A DNA stretch of 64,000 nt from Apostichopus japonicus. Taxonomy: Eukaryota > Echinodermata > Holothuroidea > Aspidochirotida > Stichopodidae. The DNA is taken from assembly GCF_037975245.1 (NCBI RefSeq), contig NC_092564.1:26642984-26706983 (forward strand), written 5' to 3'. The first letter of the stretch is position 1, and each line of letters starts with the position of its first letter. The translations under genes and the position numbers were made by a program. Below the pieces are notes generated by a model, which saw only the letters and a list, made by a program, of their open reading frames with translations, was not told the origin of the DNA and did not search any database. Positions 32,300 through 44,640 of this stretch are shown here, in pieces.

Positions 32300-35048
32300 A
32301 GTGTCAAAGAATAAGATAAATAAAAAATAATGAGATATTATTCAAGTTCAAACTAAAAGCACCATATGTAGAAAAGATCACAAGTTATTTTATGTTCTGT
32401 TCAAGAGTTTATTTGCCAATGTAAATTACAAAGGGTTGGGAAAACAGTTCAAAACACATTCCATACAGTGAGACTGTTTTACGATTCCCATTGGATACCT
32501 ACATTATACTTTCTCTATTTCCAATTTGTGGTATAAGACAAAGTATTTAACCAAAAAGTAGCAAGTCTAACTAGCAATGACTAATGTAACATTGTCATCC
32601 AAACCTCCTCCTGTAAGCATTTAAAAGTTAATAGAGTAGCTCACTCCCCATCCTCCTTCCCCTCCCCCCCCTCCCCCGCTGTTATACTTTACTTGGTACA
32701 GTATAAGAATCTATCACAGTTCATCTATAAGTGACGTTCAACCTGTACCACCTTTGACCTTTATCAATAACAATGATACCATGAGGGCATCTGTATGCCT
32801 CCCAAAACTATCTGTGAACATGTAGGATGTGGAATATTGAATGGGCTCTGTTTACAAGCCAAGGATATCGATGCTGGCCATCATGACCCAACAGATTCCC
32901 TAGTGCCTTTGGCAAAAATTCAAAAACAGAAAGAAAAAAACAAAAGTCTCTTTCAAATATATCAGGGTTAGGTTTCTCCATCACATTATTCTGGATCAAC
33001 TGGAAGAGGAATTGTCATCTACTGTTGCTACCCCCCCCATCATGAATCTGTGCAGTTTATCTCGAATGACAGACGATATTTCCACTCAAAGGCCCGCCAT
33101 TTAAAGCAACCCCGAAAGAGATTGACTCAAAATCTCTCACAAAGTCTTAAGGATTACATTCCAATTTGGAAACCTTCCTGCAAAGGTCAATGCCCCCCCC
33201 CCCCTTAAGAATTACTGTTTTTTTTTTTTTTTCTAAGCATGATTGCCACCGGAGGGAACATAAAATATCGGTTGTGATGGAAAGGAATTACCTTTTGATG
33301 TCTTGTTACATTTAATTAGTATATTGTGATTGAATAATATGGTTTTACAGTCTCTCTGGGGTTTTAATGATGCTGACCGGCCAGAAGAATAGTTGCCATT
33401 GACAGAGCACCTCTCAGTTTTCCCCTAAGTTGCATCCTGACGCTGATCTTGGTTATGACTGTGAGAACCCGCCGCCAAATTAACCTGTCTTTGCAGGTCA
33501 AAACCTGGAGAGCAAAGATCTTTGCATGCATCATGTTGTACGTGTATGTGTGTGTGTGTCTTGATAGGCTAAGTTTAAAAACTTTCTCATGCTGCAATCA
33601 GGTAGAACTGCCTGTGTGGTGCCTCTATTTAATGTTCAGTGTGGATGATTACTACTGGTTCATTGTGTTATCTTAGACCAGCATGATCTATTTGCCAAGT
33701 GAGCAGCAGCAGTGCATCAAGATGTAGTAGAAGTGCCTGCCTGGGTGGGGGGCCCCTGGAACCATGTCATAAAATGAATGCTAGGTATATATGTCTGTGT
33801 TATAAATGGAGAACACTGTCTGCCTTGCCTTGCTGACATAAAAGCCAGGGTAGGTTGTGCACCTGAAAAGTCAATCTGACTAATCTCAGTATCTGTTCTT
33901 ACACACAGAGTTTGTCTGTTTGTGATGCAACATGGTTGTCGGATGAGGTGGGGCTGTCAGATGGGTTGCCGGGAGGGGCATGGGAGACCTTAAAACCACA
34001 CCTTAGATTTTGGCACTGTGTCCTCTCTGGGCACCACCCCACTCACTCCTCCTTGCGAATCTACCATTATGAAGGAAAACTACGTAAAATCTCTATCTAG
34101 ATTTGTTAGAATGTTTGTCCATAGTTATTTCGATTCTGGTGATCGTTTTTGGATTTCCCTTCATCTGGTACCAACTTCAGTCACTATTAATGTAACACCG
34201 TCTAAGTATCCTCTACTTTTGTCATGTTTTGTCATGTTTCCTGTCCTCTCACTCCCTCTTTGTTCGTGTATGTTGCATCTTTTGTACAGGTACCAGTTGT
34301 GCTACGGCTATGCGGTAAGCGTTGCCTAGTGCATTTTGGACTAAGCTGCTCATCTGAGACTAGGTTTTCAGTGTGCTTTGTGCTGTCATGCAATAGGTCA
34401 AGAAGACAGAACGTCTGAGTTACGAATATAGTTCGTCGAAAGGTATTTTGTGGTTACAATTAATGTGAAACTTATATCGAAGAGAAAATATTCCACACTG
34501 CTAGGTGAAAAACCCCATCTCAATGTCTTAACCCCTTACTTGAGAGATATGGATGATAGAATGCAACCTATTTTGACTGGCTCAACCTTCAACTATTCCA
34601 GCAAGTTGGATCAAAGTAGGGGACCTGTGATGTCATCTGGGTAAATGCTCTTCAAGGGCTTTACTTAGGCTATTATAATCCTTTCGTCGAATTATCTGTG
34701 AAACCCAATACATTTGGTATTTTTGCTCAGCTGTCAAATGTACCTTTTCATGTTCTTTTCCTCTGTGGACTATGATCGACAAATGCCAAAAAAAACCAGA
34801 CATTTCCAGCAGAAGTGCCTTCATTCTGTCAGTTGCCAGATGCAAAAAAAAAAATTGAAAATTTGTGTCTTCACAATATGCCATGGGGATGTGGTATTTG
34901 TCTAGAGATTAAGAAAACTTTTCAGTTAATTTTGCTAGGCAATGCAGAAAATCCTTCGATCAACTCTCTCATTAATGTTCATTTGATGAACAAAATCTAG
35001 AAGAGTGTGGTTACATCGTTGATCGCATTCGTATTCGAGAATTACGTG
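32300..35048 (+). other. Intron sequence, no supported exon
   Basis: The stretch contains poly-C and poly-T runs (about 32660-32680 and 33191-33234). A possible decayed DIRS left end lies at about 34010-34075 (CACTGTGTCCTCTCTGG, then GAATCTACCATTATGAAGG). Otherwise I see nothing I can name. Confidence 0.4.
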
Positions 35049-35120
35049 GTTCTGGAATATTACTCGGTTTTGGAATATCACTCGGTTTTGGAATATCACT
35101 CGGTTTTGGAATATCACTCA
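35049..35120. repeat. 18-bp tandem array (left part)
   Basis: Four or more head-to-tail copies of GTTTTGGAATATCACTCG with the first and last diverged. The array resumes at about 35591-35632 on the other side of the DIRS derivative. The unit shares GTTTTGGAATAT with the DIRS right end. Confidence 0.8.
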
Positions 35121-35590
35121 GTTTGTGAATAAAATGTGTACACCAAATAACGCACGTAGCGAGAGAAACAAAATGGCGGAAGTCAACGTGCAGTTCGCCG
35201 AACTGCTACCTCCCCAACACCTACAAGGAGAAACCTTTGTGTGAAAGTCCCTCATGCAAAACAGCCCCCAAATCCCACCCTAATACCAGGATATCTATCG
35301 GTCTGGAAAGGACGTCTAGCATATCCGGAACCCAATGGAAGACAAATATCCCAAAACTTCTGCTACCATTAGGACTAAATCCGAAGGAAAAATTCTGATC
35401 TAAAAAACTTGTGTAGGCACTTAAGATGGTAGAATGAGAAAGAGGGAAAATGACCAGGGAGCTGGTCATGGAGGGTGCACAGTGTTAAAGGGTTACCATG
35501 GATATTATAGGCAAGGTAGAATTGGTGCCAAGGTTGTGAGGAGACAGGTAAGCTCGTCACTCATAAATATCCAAACCAGTAAGTTTTGGA
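35121..35590 (+). mobile_element. Short DIRS derivative inserted in an 18-bp repeat array
   Basis: The right 180 bp carry GATGGTAGAATGAGAAAGAG, 'gctggtcatggagggtgcacagtgttaaa', GTTGTGAGGAGACAGGTAAG and the outer end CTCGTCACTCATAAATATCC...AGTTTTGGAAT, as in the full element. The interior AAACAGCCCCCAAATCCCAC and GGTCTGGAAAGGACG match the 16.4-kb derivative and, reverse complemented, the full element's left leader. I cannot see a proper left terminus, so it is truncated or the left end has decayed. Confidence 0.7.
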
Positions 35591-36229
35591 ATTTTTGGAA
35601 TATCAATCAGTTTTGGAATATCACTCGGTTGGTACAATCCCTTGGTTTCTGAAAGCCACCCACCAAACTCACTGAGCTGCTGTAAAGCATGCAGAATTGG
35701 CTGTTGGCCCAGGATTTTGAAATTTTCGCCCAAAAGTTAAGAGTTGCTGGTTAAGTATTTATACGTCTAGTAATCGTCAGTATACAGTGATCTCTAGTCA
35801 ACGGTACTGCTCTCTTGTGTCAATTGTAACTCTTTGCTAATTAATCAAAACAACTGCTCATGGATATTTAATCACGGGTAATTTTGTCGCTGTGGAATAG
35901 GTCTGTGTAGGATTTTGTATTTAACTTAATACATGATGGTGTATATGTGGTGGTCTTTGATGTTGTATCCTGACCCGTACTGAGGGATTACTGTGCATCT
36001 ATGTTGTCCTGCCCCACCCACCCACCCACCCCCACACCCAAACGTACACTTCCTCCGTTCCGGTTTTCATCCTATTTGAACTATTTTTGCACCAGCTTAA
36101 ATAAATTTTCTTGCCTTTGGTTTGGTTTTGTCATATAAATACTACAAGTTACCCCTGGAGGTATGCTTATTACTGCCATATAACACAGGTGTGATTATGA
36201 CAGTCAACAACGATGGGAGGATTTGTATT

Positions 36230-36300
36230 TGTTTTCCTCCTCTCATACCTGTCTCGCCCCACTCGACATCGGCACTTTCTACTTAAACTACACTAATGGA
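36230..36300 (+). repeat. Degenerate DIRS left-terminus fragment
   Basis: TTTTCCTCCTCTCATACCTG, 'tctcgccccactcgacatcggcac' and 'ctacttaaac' resemble the outer left end. It is weak. Confidence 0.35.
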
Positions 36301-36526
36301 ACCTTTAGGGGATTTTGTGACATCTCAGGTACCGAAATATGTCATTTGATGACTGAATATGACAACTAGTGAAAGTTTGTTAAATATAACATAAACAGCT
36401 TTAAAAACGGTCAAATTTTGGAAGCAGTTTTGAAAAAATGGCTCTCATACTAAGAGCTAGACCATGCCTAGATGTGAATGTAGTAATGAATATGCAACAC
36501 TAAAGGCTAAAGAGGCTCAGTTCGTA

Positions 36527-36816
36527 CCTGAAGCCTGTGACTGAACGCTCGTGTAGATGTGATCAGGGACATTGTACCATCTCTTCCCCCGCTCATGAAA
36601 GTACCACCTACTGTACGTACCATCAGTGTTGCAGATGAGGTAATCTTTTAATGAAGTTTCAGCACAAGTTTTGCCGTTGGTTATACAAAATAGCAACTTT
36701 ATTTGAAGTATGAAGTTGGTCCACACCGGATCAAAGCAAAACCGGTCTTGCCATAGCTGACGGTACCAGTCGCCAATCCACACTGTTTTGCTCTCCTTGG
36801 AGTTCCTGAGCTTCAC
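36527..36816 (-). CDS. Possible minus-strand exon or pseudo-exon, unknown protein
   Basis: A frame of about 97 codons on the minus strand is rich in Trp, Tyr and Cys, with stretches such as VWIGDWYRQLWQDRFCF and GTYSRWYFHERGKRWYN. It ends at a good donor, CTTCAG/GTACGA (minus strand), just before the stop. Composition looks more protein-like than most frames here. However, the best upstream acceptor (TCTACAG) would put an in-frame stop before the frame, and I recognise no domain. It could be an exon of a nested gene, a decayed retrocopy or chance. Confidence 0.25.
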
Positions 36817-37341
36817 TTTCTACGTCCTGTAGATCAACGTAAATTACATCCAGAAAGAACATACTCTTCCTTGACCTTGTGTCTGTGTCTCAGTCTCACA
36901 TGACCAGTTTACAATTGGATGCATGCATTGATGGGTGGCCAGGGAGGGGGGAGGGGGGGAGGGGGAGGGGGGTGGGGATCATAAAGTGTAAGCGCTATAG
37001 TTTCAGGGCAGTTCTGTATGGGCAGGGGTATAATCCAATGGATTGTCAGTTACTGCCAGTGCAGTTTTACCAAATTTGCCACAAAATATTATAGAACAAA
37101 AAGATTTGCAGCTGATCTAAGTCATGCCACAATAAAGATAATAATTAACCGTTTTGATTCTATGGAAAACTTTTGGATTCTCAACATCTCTCTCCACCCT
37201 AGTACTCTTTAATATGACAAGTCAGAAACATTAACGAACCGTGATATTTCTTCCAAATTCGAATTGCATGACAAGAACTGTGAACACCCCAAATCAACTC
37301 CCAAATGCTTCTTTTTTCCCCCTCTCTTATCATTTCCACAG

Positions 37342-37610
37342 AGTTTGTTTTCTACCTCACGGAATCATTCAAATAACCAGTGTATCAGACTCGGATGGCG
37401 GTTACTACCAGTGCTTCAATAATTCATTCGGCAGAACATTTTCAGCAAACCTAACACTAGTGGTGTCCAATCGCGTTGCGAATACACCGCTAGATTCACC
37501 GCGGTTGATACTCGCGGGTCCAACAGCTCAGGATAAAGCTCTCGGAGATTCAGCTTTGTTGGAGTGCTTGCCTTCCAGGGACAATCTCCGTGTCTCGTGG
37601 ACCAGAAGTG
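37342..37610 (+). CDS. Ig/FN3 receptor gene exon: end of Ig3, start of Ig4
   Basis: The acceptor is CATTTCCACAG in phase 2, matching the previous exon; the donor is GTAAGG in phase 1. The first third completes Ig3: the F strand reads SDGGYYQC, followed by FNNSFG and the G strand NLTLVV. The second part starts Ig4 with PRLILAGP, its first disulphide Cys in LLECLP and core Trp in VSWTRSG. The exon therefore straddles two domains and ends inside Ig4. NNS and NLT are sequons. Family and strand agree with its neighbours. Confidence 0.87.
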
Positions 37611-40008
37611 GTAAGGTTCACTTTTTGTCTGTTTCTCTTTTTTATTGATTTATTTTGTTCCTGAAAACAAATCCCCACCGGTAAGAGATTGTGGGTGATA
37701 CATCGCATGGTAATACAACTGCAAACGGTTTACCATACATACCACATATATACAACTCTATACTTGGATAGTCTATTGCTAACAGCACCTTCTTGTTCCC
37801 AATATTAATTATATGGGGGAAAATATTCATAAACTGCTGCATGGATCTCAGCTTCTAAATTGCTGTCATAAACATGTATGCCAGTGAGGTGGGGAAAAGC
37901 GAGTGTTAATTGATTGATTGATGCCTCGAAATAGTACGTTATTGTAGTTGTTCACTTCAGATGGTACAGTCACATCTTAGGGAAGTAACGTTGTAGCAAT
38001 TTAAACACAGCTATACTTGCCAAATATTTCAAGCATATATATGCTTTTTTATCTTTGTTTATGTGCTCTTACAACTGAACATATTATCATCATCATCTCA
38101 CTCATTACTGTATTGGAGGAGGAGGGGGGGGGGCGCAGAAAGAGGGTTAGGAGGGTAAGGGTTGAGATGTAAGCAGTGATGATGATGGTGATGGTGGTAG
38201 TGGTGCATCTTTCGTTAATAAAGGTCATCAGTAATGCCGCCAAAACGGATAAAAGTGTTCAAAAAGTACTTTCTGATGGTTCAGACTCTCCAGATTTTTC
38301 ATGGACATTTGAGATAGGTTCAAATCGAGGGCAGAAATACTTTAAGAAAGATGGCAGATAAATGCTTATTGAAATATGACAATCAGAGACCAAAATTTGA
38401 CTTTCTAGCAAAGTTGAGGGCCCTTATTGATGAAATTTAGTTCAGTATTTTCAGGTTAGAGCACAAAGGGTACCTTTCCCTTATACTACTTTCACCCATT
38501 TGCCCTGGCACAGTTAATTTTTGTTGGCATTGAGTGAATTTGAGTTGAATCTGTTAGTTTTGGCCCATAGTTTGATTTGATTTGGCCGGTCGTATGGAAA
38601 TCAAGGGACGTCTTTCCTGTAAACGCTTGGATTGCTTGTGGAATGTTGTACAGATAGGATGCACACTGACCAGTATTGGTTGTAATAAAAAAAGTGAACA
38701 TCAAGTCGGACATAGTAATTCAGACTCGATGACCTGTCACAGAACACAGTGAAAACTCCAGCACGGTTGGCTCTTGACCCTATTAGTTTTGGTAGCATAC
38801 AGAGAGAGAGAGGGTAATTCACACTAGAAACAACTTCCTAATTGGTCAGTTAGCTACACAGCGATACAATGATTTGCTCCTTCCTGCATGACACACGATA
38901 GGGTATAATATATGAGCTCTTCGTTTTTGTAGCAGCAAAGCATCCCGTGAATATTGCCGAAACTTTTGTGTGTTTGACAAAATTGACATTTACAACATTC
39001 CTTGAGAGGAGAATGCTTGAGCTTGCTCTTTTCTTCTTCAACAGTTTTTGTTAATAAAAATACAAGTTACAGAAAAAATTGATTCAGTTTTGCTTTGTTT
39101 GAAAGGTTACGAAGATGGCTAAATTCAAGAACTGTACGACTCTGAAGAGGTGGGAGAGAATGGGGGTGGGAACAGGGGGATGGAGAGAATGTGGGAAGGG
39201 GATAATGTGGGAAGGGGATATCAAGTCCTGTACCTTTTTTCCTGCAGTGTCTGGAGAAAAGGTACAAATTTAGGTAGGCATCGGACATGCAATAGTGTAG
39301 GGGAAACGTTAGCGTCATTACGTGTAGATACAGTGATACTGTGCATATATATCTGAGATTGTCCGCTTGTAGTAGCCACAAGGTTGAAGGTCAGAAAGCT
39401 TTCCTGCAAATCTGCTTTCCTTTGGAGGTTATCTCCCCCCAAGTATATCGTTGGCGCAATGGATTAACACATGGAGAAGTGGTTAAGTTTGGTCAAGAAT
39501 TTCCTGGCCCTTCTAAATTCAATTAGACCGGACAGTTGAAAGCTGTGTCTAAGATGACATTAAAATATTCATTCCAATGTCAAGACACCTCACTGTGGTG
39601 TTGGTTATGCGTGTGTAAGGTGTCAATTCCCCCCTCGGAGCACACGTAAAGAGGGAAGTAGATTATATCGGAATCTGGATAATATATAAGTTCTAGCACA
39701 GGTACAGGAAAGGTTACGAAGTGCCCTACAAAGTGTTTTGAATGATACCCAGGTGTCAGTTAAGATAGGCTTCAATTGTCAAAGGAGGGTGTGGAGTGAG
39801 CATACTTGTACCCAATGAAGCCAGGTCTTTTAGAATTCAACCTTTAAATGTCTTCCGCAATATGGATTTGAAGGTCACGTCCAAGCACAGAGGGTGTTTA
39901 TGTTAAGTCTGGCCGTTACTATCTGCAACAACAAATCGTCCAATTTAATTCAAGAAAGGTGAATTAAAACAGCATCCTCGTGGAATGTTATTGAGCTTGC
40001 CGAATCAT
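37611..40008 (+). other. Intron sequence, no supported exon
   Basis: It holds simple-sequence blocks (G-run near 38120-38136, ATG-rich run near 38178-38205, GGGAAGGGGATA repeats near 39195-39222) and no exon with Ig or FN3 character. A tRNA A-box-like word near 39440 lacks a B box. Confidence 0.45.
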
Positions 40009-40630
40009 GTGAACAACATCAACCGTATCAAACAAGAAGTTGTTCTGTTAAAGTGGTATTCAGTGTGTGTCATTCAGCTTGAACACATAATAAAGGATTA
40101 CACAACATCGACCATATCAAACAAGAAGATATGCATAACTTAAGTTCCTTTAAAGTGGTATTCAGTGTGTGATTCAGAGCTCTTGAAGAATCTCACTAGC
40201 AGGATTACACAACATCAACCATATCAAACAAGAAGATATGCTTAAGTTCCTTTAAAGTGGTATTCAGTGTGTCATTCAGCTTGGAGATTCACACTATAAG
40301 GATGACACAACATCGACCATATCAAACATGAAGATATGCTTAAGTTCCTTTAAAGTGGTATTTCAGTGTGTGATTCAGCTTTGAGATTCACACTATAAGG
40401 ATGACACAACATCGACCATATCAAACAAGAAGATATGCTTAAGTTCCTTTATAGGGGTATTCAGTGTGCCATTCAGCTTGAAGAATCACACTATAAAGGA
40501 TTACACAACATCAACCATATCAAACAAGAAGATATGCTTAAGTTCCTTTAAAGTGGTAATCAGTGTGACATCCAGCTTGATGAATCACATAAAAGTTATT
40601 AGGATTACACAACATCGACCATATCAATCA
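40009..40630. repeat. 100-bp tandem repeat, about six copies
   Basis: The block GGATTACACAACATCAACCA, then TATCAAACAAGAAGATATGC, TTCCTTTAAAGTGGTATTCA and 'gtgtgtcattcagctt' repeats at intervals of 89, 107, 98, 99, 100 and 103 bp. The outer copies are most diverged, as expected for an array exchanging internally. No coding frame persists. Confidence 0.88.
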
Positions 40631-41559
40631 CGCTACTGCATTTATTTGAAAACTTTATTGAGGCATTAGTTTGTCTGATGTCTCCAATTTAGCTATATTC
40701 TCGAAAAATTTGATGCCCCTAAAATAATATGGCCCTTCAAAAAGACTTGCAGTCACATAAGCTTCATTCTTAACAAGATAATTTCACCAAAGTAGCGAAC
40801 AGAAAAAAATGACATGAAAAAATTCTCTCTCTTTCTCGTTCTCTCCATTGCTCTGTCGCTGTAATTTGCAAGTTGGTTCCAAGTTTGCATGATTGGAACT
40901 GAAGATATTCATGAGTTGGTAATATGCACTTTGAAATGCTGCTGCTATTATTGTTATTATTATGATTATTCCGTCAGAGGTTTATAGTTTCTCCACCTCA
41001 GTGTGTGTCATCTGATATTATTCCATCAAATGAGGCAAATACATATTAAAACGATCACGTATGGCAGTGCAGGGAGAGCGAGCAGTATGTCCTTGTGCAT
41101 GTGTGTGTGTGTGTGTGTATGTATGTAGCAGTAGTCCCTGTAGCTCTCCAGTGGCTCTGGCCAAAGTCTATAGTACTGTTCACTCACCTCCACCTGCTGT
41201 TAGGCCTCATTCTGACAGGGCAAAATGCAGGCGTGATATGGTGGAATCGTCCACTCGGTTTTGACCGTCCAAATCGAGGACGTGAATATTTTAAGGGGAG
41301 GAAATGTATCCATGATTCTAAGCTTGCCCTTTTGTGTGTATACTGTATATATTTACCTATGTGCATGTGAAGAAAATGAATACAAAAAACAGGGAGAGTT
41401 AACTATAAAATGCTTTAAAAGATGTTGAAAGCATGTAAAAGTACATAGGTCTATGCGTGTGATTCTTTTTCCTTGAAAAAACCTGAAACTGTAGTTTTTC
41501 ATGATTTTAACATATAATTTATTTTTTTAATAGTCCTGTTAGGTAATGTGGTAAATCAT

Positions 41560-42240
41560 AACAGTTGCAACATTGGTGGGGTATTTGTATGGGCATTTTG
41601 TGTGTGATTCTTGTAAACATGTAAGATCTCAAGAAGGAAACATATGATGGATGGAGCTTAAAGTTTATTTTTTAGTTGTCAATTTTGTGCCATATGCAGC
41701 TAAAAAGTAACATCCTTTTTTTTTTTTGGTGGAGGCCAACAGGGATGAAAAATGTGAATACCTTGTAAATAAAATCTCAAGAAGAACAATTTGGATGGAT
41801 CTAGTTTGTGTGTGGATGTCCCTAAACATTGACTTAATGAAGGCGATCATTTTAGTGTGTAGGTCAAAGGTCATTTGAAGCCAGCAGATGTCAATGTGTG
41901 AATGACTTGTAAACACCATACAGTAGCTCAAGAGAGGAAACTGAAATGGATCTCAAGGTCATACGAGATTGTCCCATATGGAATTAGATGGAGCCTAAAT
42001 TGTTTTTTATTGGCGGTCAAAGGTCATATGTAAATGATCATCAAAGGTCAGAATGTTTAAAGCATACATATAACTGTATAAAAACACAGTATCTCAAGGC
42101 AGGGAAATTTAGATGAATCTCAGGACTGTTTCGTGTTTGAATCACCCATATTGAGTAGAGGAAGATTATTGTTTTCGGTGGGAGATCAAAGGTCATTTGG
42201 GATCAGCAGAATTCTACAAGCACAATACCTCAACAAGAGA
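41560..42240. repeat. Dispersed 'GGTCAAAGGTCA' repeat family, cluster 3
   Basis: Four or so units carry 'cttgtaaa.a..atctcaag', 'tggatggatct', 'gagtagaggaag' and a GGTCAAAGGTCATTTG block. Three of those blocks contain AGGTCA-type half sites one base apart (41861-41873 is exact; 42014-42026 and 42183-42195 are near-exact). Confidence 0.65.
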
Positions 42241-44133
42241 GGAAATATATTGGTTCTTCCTGTTTTGTAACAATGAGGCAATAAAAACCCGGTAAAATTA
42301 TGATTTTTTTTTATAGAATTTTCAAGATATTCCTGAGGTTCATGCATTGAGACCTCAATGAACTGTTGCATCCTTTCAGATCTTACCATACAGAAGGAGC
42401 TATATTGTTGTTGCTATAGTGTTATTCTTTCAGTACTGTATGTGCTTATACATTTGCCACATAAATAGGTATTTGCGGGACGTCCTTTTGTGAACGTACT
42501 TTGAAGAAGACGTACACATTGATTTTCTCACCGTATATATGCGTGTGCGTGTCCGTGTGTGTTTGTATGTAGATGTATGTACATATGAATATAACATTAT
42601 TAGATAGATGACCTCTGATTTTGACAGCTCGGGTAGTTCAACTGCAATTAAACACTACTGGCTCGTGAACAGCTGCATTCAAAAATCACAAATCTTGCAA
42701 AGCGTCTCCGAAGGTATGCACATAGTCACAGTTGTTTTGGGGAAGCCTGGGATTGCTGGTTTGTCCAAAACTTAAAATTGCTAACTGAGTAGTTGATGAT
42801 ATAGGCCATCTTTAATGCAGTTTATAGTTAAAGCATTATATAATTACAGGTGCACTGTGAACCATGAAAGGACAGTTGCAGTGTGAAAGTTATCATTAAT
42901 AAAAATATAAAAATTACTGAATATATGTTGAAACAGGGTTCAATATTGGCAGTAAACTTTTTTTTTTTTTCCGTTGAAGTTTTTGTATACTGGTACACAC
43001 AGTGCAGTACGGTACCTGAGATTCATGCTGTAATGGAACGGATTTGTTTATTAATGCAGGGGGTTCCACTATGTCATTTACAGTTTTCTTTGGCTACCTG
43101 TTTAATTTTAAGAAATTTTTGTGCGAAAGATGGATAATGTACTTATTGAAAGTATATTTCCTGAAGACATAAATAGACATTAAAGATGACATTAAAGAAG
43201 ACATAAATAGACATTAAAGATATAAATAAATCTGTACTATTCTCATGTATGTAGTTTATACTCCCGTGTTTACATAGCCCCTATGTGACATTCTTCTTGT
43301 CTGAAGTTCCAAACACTGGTGACTTGTTGATAGTTGAAAACTTTGGAGTGTGAACTTTTGAACTTGAAGAGTTGCCCAATTCCAGTATCATGGAATTATT
43401 GGGGAATTCCCAATTTCTGTTTGTATAGGGATTACAGATTTTATCCACATGCGAACATGTATGTTAATCTAATATCGTACGTCGAGTAAGAATGAAGGAT
43501 CATGTGGGGTGCTTTTTTTCCAAGGATTGTGCTTTCGTTTTTGAAAGTGTATGTTAAAAAATAAAGGCCCTAATATGACGCGTTATTTTGGATGTCTTTT
43601 TTGATAACCGTGTGTGTAAGAGTATGTAGTTAGCCTAGCCTATGCCATTCTGACATTGACAGTCTCTGAATTAAGTGCTTTGTGAAATGTTGAGGAAAAT
43701 CCCGGTAGTAGTTACGATACCTGGATTCATGTTGCAACACTACTGGTCGTGTGAAATTTGCACTACCGCACAACGCTTATGGTTAATGAGGTGAAAATAT
43801 TTGAGTGAGAGTATTCTTTGACAGACCACATCATCTATCCAAATCTTTTGGATCTAGTAACGTACCCGAACGTTGCCACATGACGAACCTGGGTTCTCAC
43901 CTTTGCTTGAAAAAGTGGTGGTGGTGGAAGGGGGGGGGGAGGAGGAGGGCTGTGGGAGGGGAATCAGGCTTCTCACCATTCATCAAGTGAAATTGTCATG
44001 AGATGAAATGAGTCTTTCTGTGAGATCCATTCTTCTCTCTCCACCTTCCCTCTCTCCCCTCCCCTTCCAGCTTCTCTTTGGTTTGCCAATGTTGCTAATC
44101 GTGATTTTGCTTTTCTTTTTTCAATATTTGCAG
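42241..44133 (+). other. Intron sequence, no supported exon
   Basis: AT-rich sequence with a poly-T run (42959-42970), a short internal repeat of 'gacattaaag' (43165-43215) and a G-rich block (43917-43957). The end is a pyrimidine-rich stretch leading to the next acceptor. Confidence 0.5.
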
Positions 44134-44292
44134 ATAATCTACCAATTCGTTCTCAGGGTGTGTCACGCCACGGCCACGGCAACCTTCTGTTTCATAATCT
44201 GGCTTTGAATGACAGTGCCATCTATGTCTGTACCGTCACTGACGGGACAACCGCAGAGAGCGAGACCTTCCCAGCTCCATTGAAAGTTTACG
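44134..44292 (+). CDS. Ig/FN3 receptor gene exon: second half of Ig domain 4
   Basis: The acceptor is TTCAATATTTGCAG and the donor G/GTAAGC, phase 1 at both ends. The 159-nt exon supplies the D-to-G strands of Ig4: a GNLLFHNLALNDSAIY run of the 'L.i..l...D.a.Y.C' type, with the second disulphide Cys in AIYVC, and the G strand PLKVY. The first Cys and Trp are in the preceding exon, so the domain is split by a phase 1 intron after the C strand. Confidence 0.83.
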
Positions 44293-44540
44293 GTAAGCCG
44301 ATCTCCGCTTCCCAGTGCCCACTGAGAGAATTTCGCATTCCTTGTTAGGTGTTCAGTTATAGAAAGGGAAGTGTTAGGAAGCAATACGATTGCTTATTTG
44401 AAAAGCTGATCGGCCATCTTGCTGGATGAATGCCAGATTTGATCGAAAACAACCCTGGTTATGACAAGTATTCAGAAAATAACAAAGAATCCCTGTTCGT
44501 ATTTGCTCCCAGGGTCCTACCCTGGTACAGTAGTTTCCAT

Positions 44541-44640
44541 TTTCTTCTTCTTCTTCTTCGTCTTCTTCTTCTTCGTCTTCTTCTTCGTCGTCGTCTTCGT
44601 CGTCGTCGCCGTCGCCACCGCCGTCGTCGTCGTCTCTTTT
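44541..44640. repeat. TTC to GTC trinucleotide microsatellite
   Basis: A run of TTC units shades into mixed TTC/GTC and then GTC/GCC units. It lies in the intron after Ig4 and gives Arg- or Phe-rich shadow frames. Confidence 0.9.

Noticed and set aside
39436-39466. tRNA A-box-like GTTGGCGCAATGGATTAAC
   Set aside because: No B box or foldable arms follow within tRNA or SINE distance.
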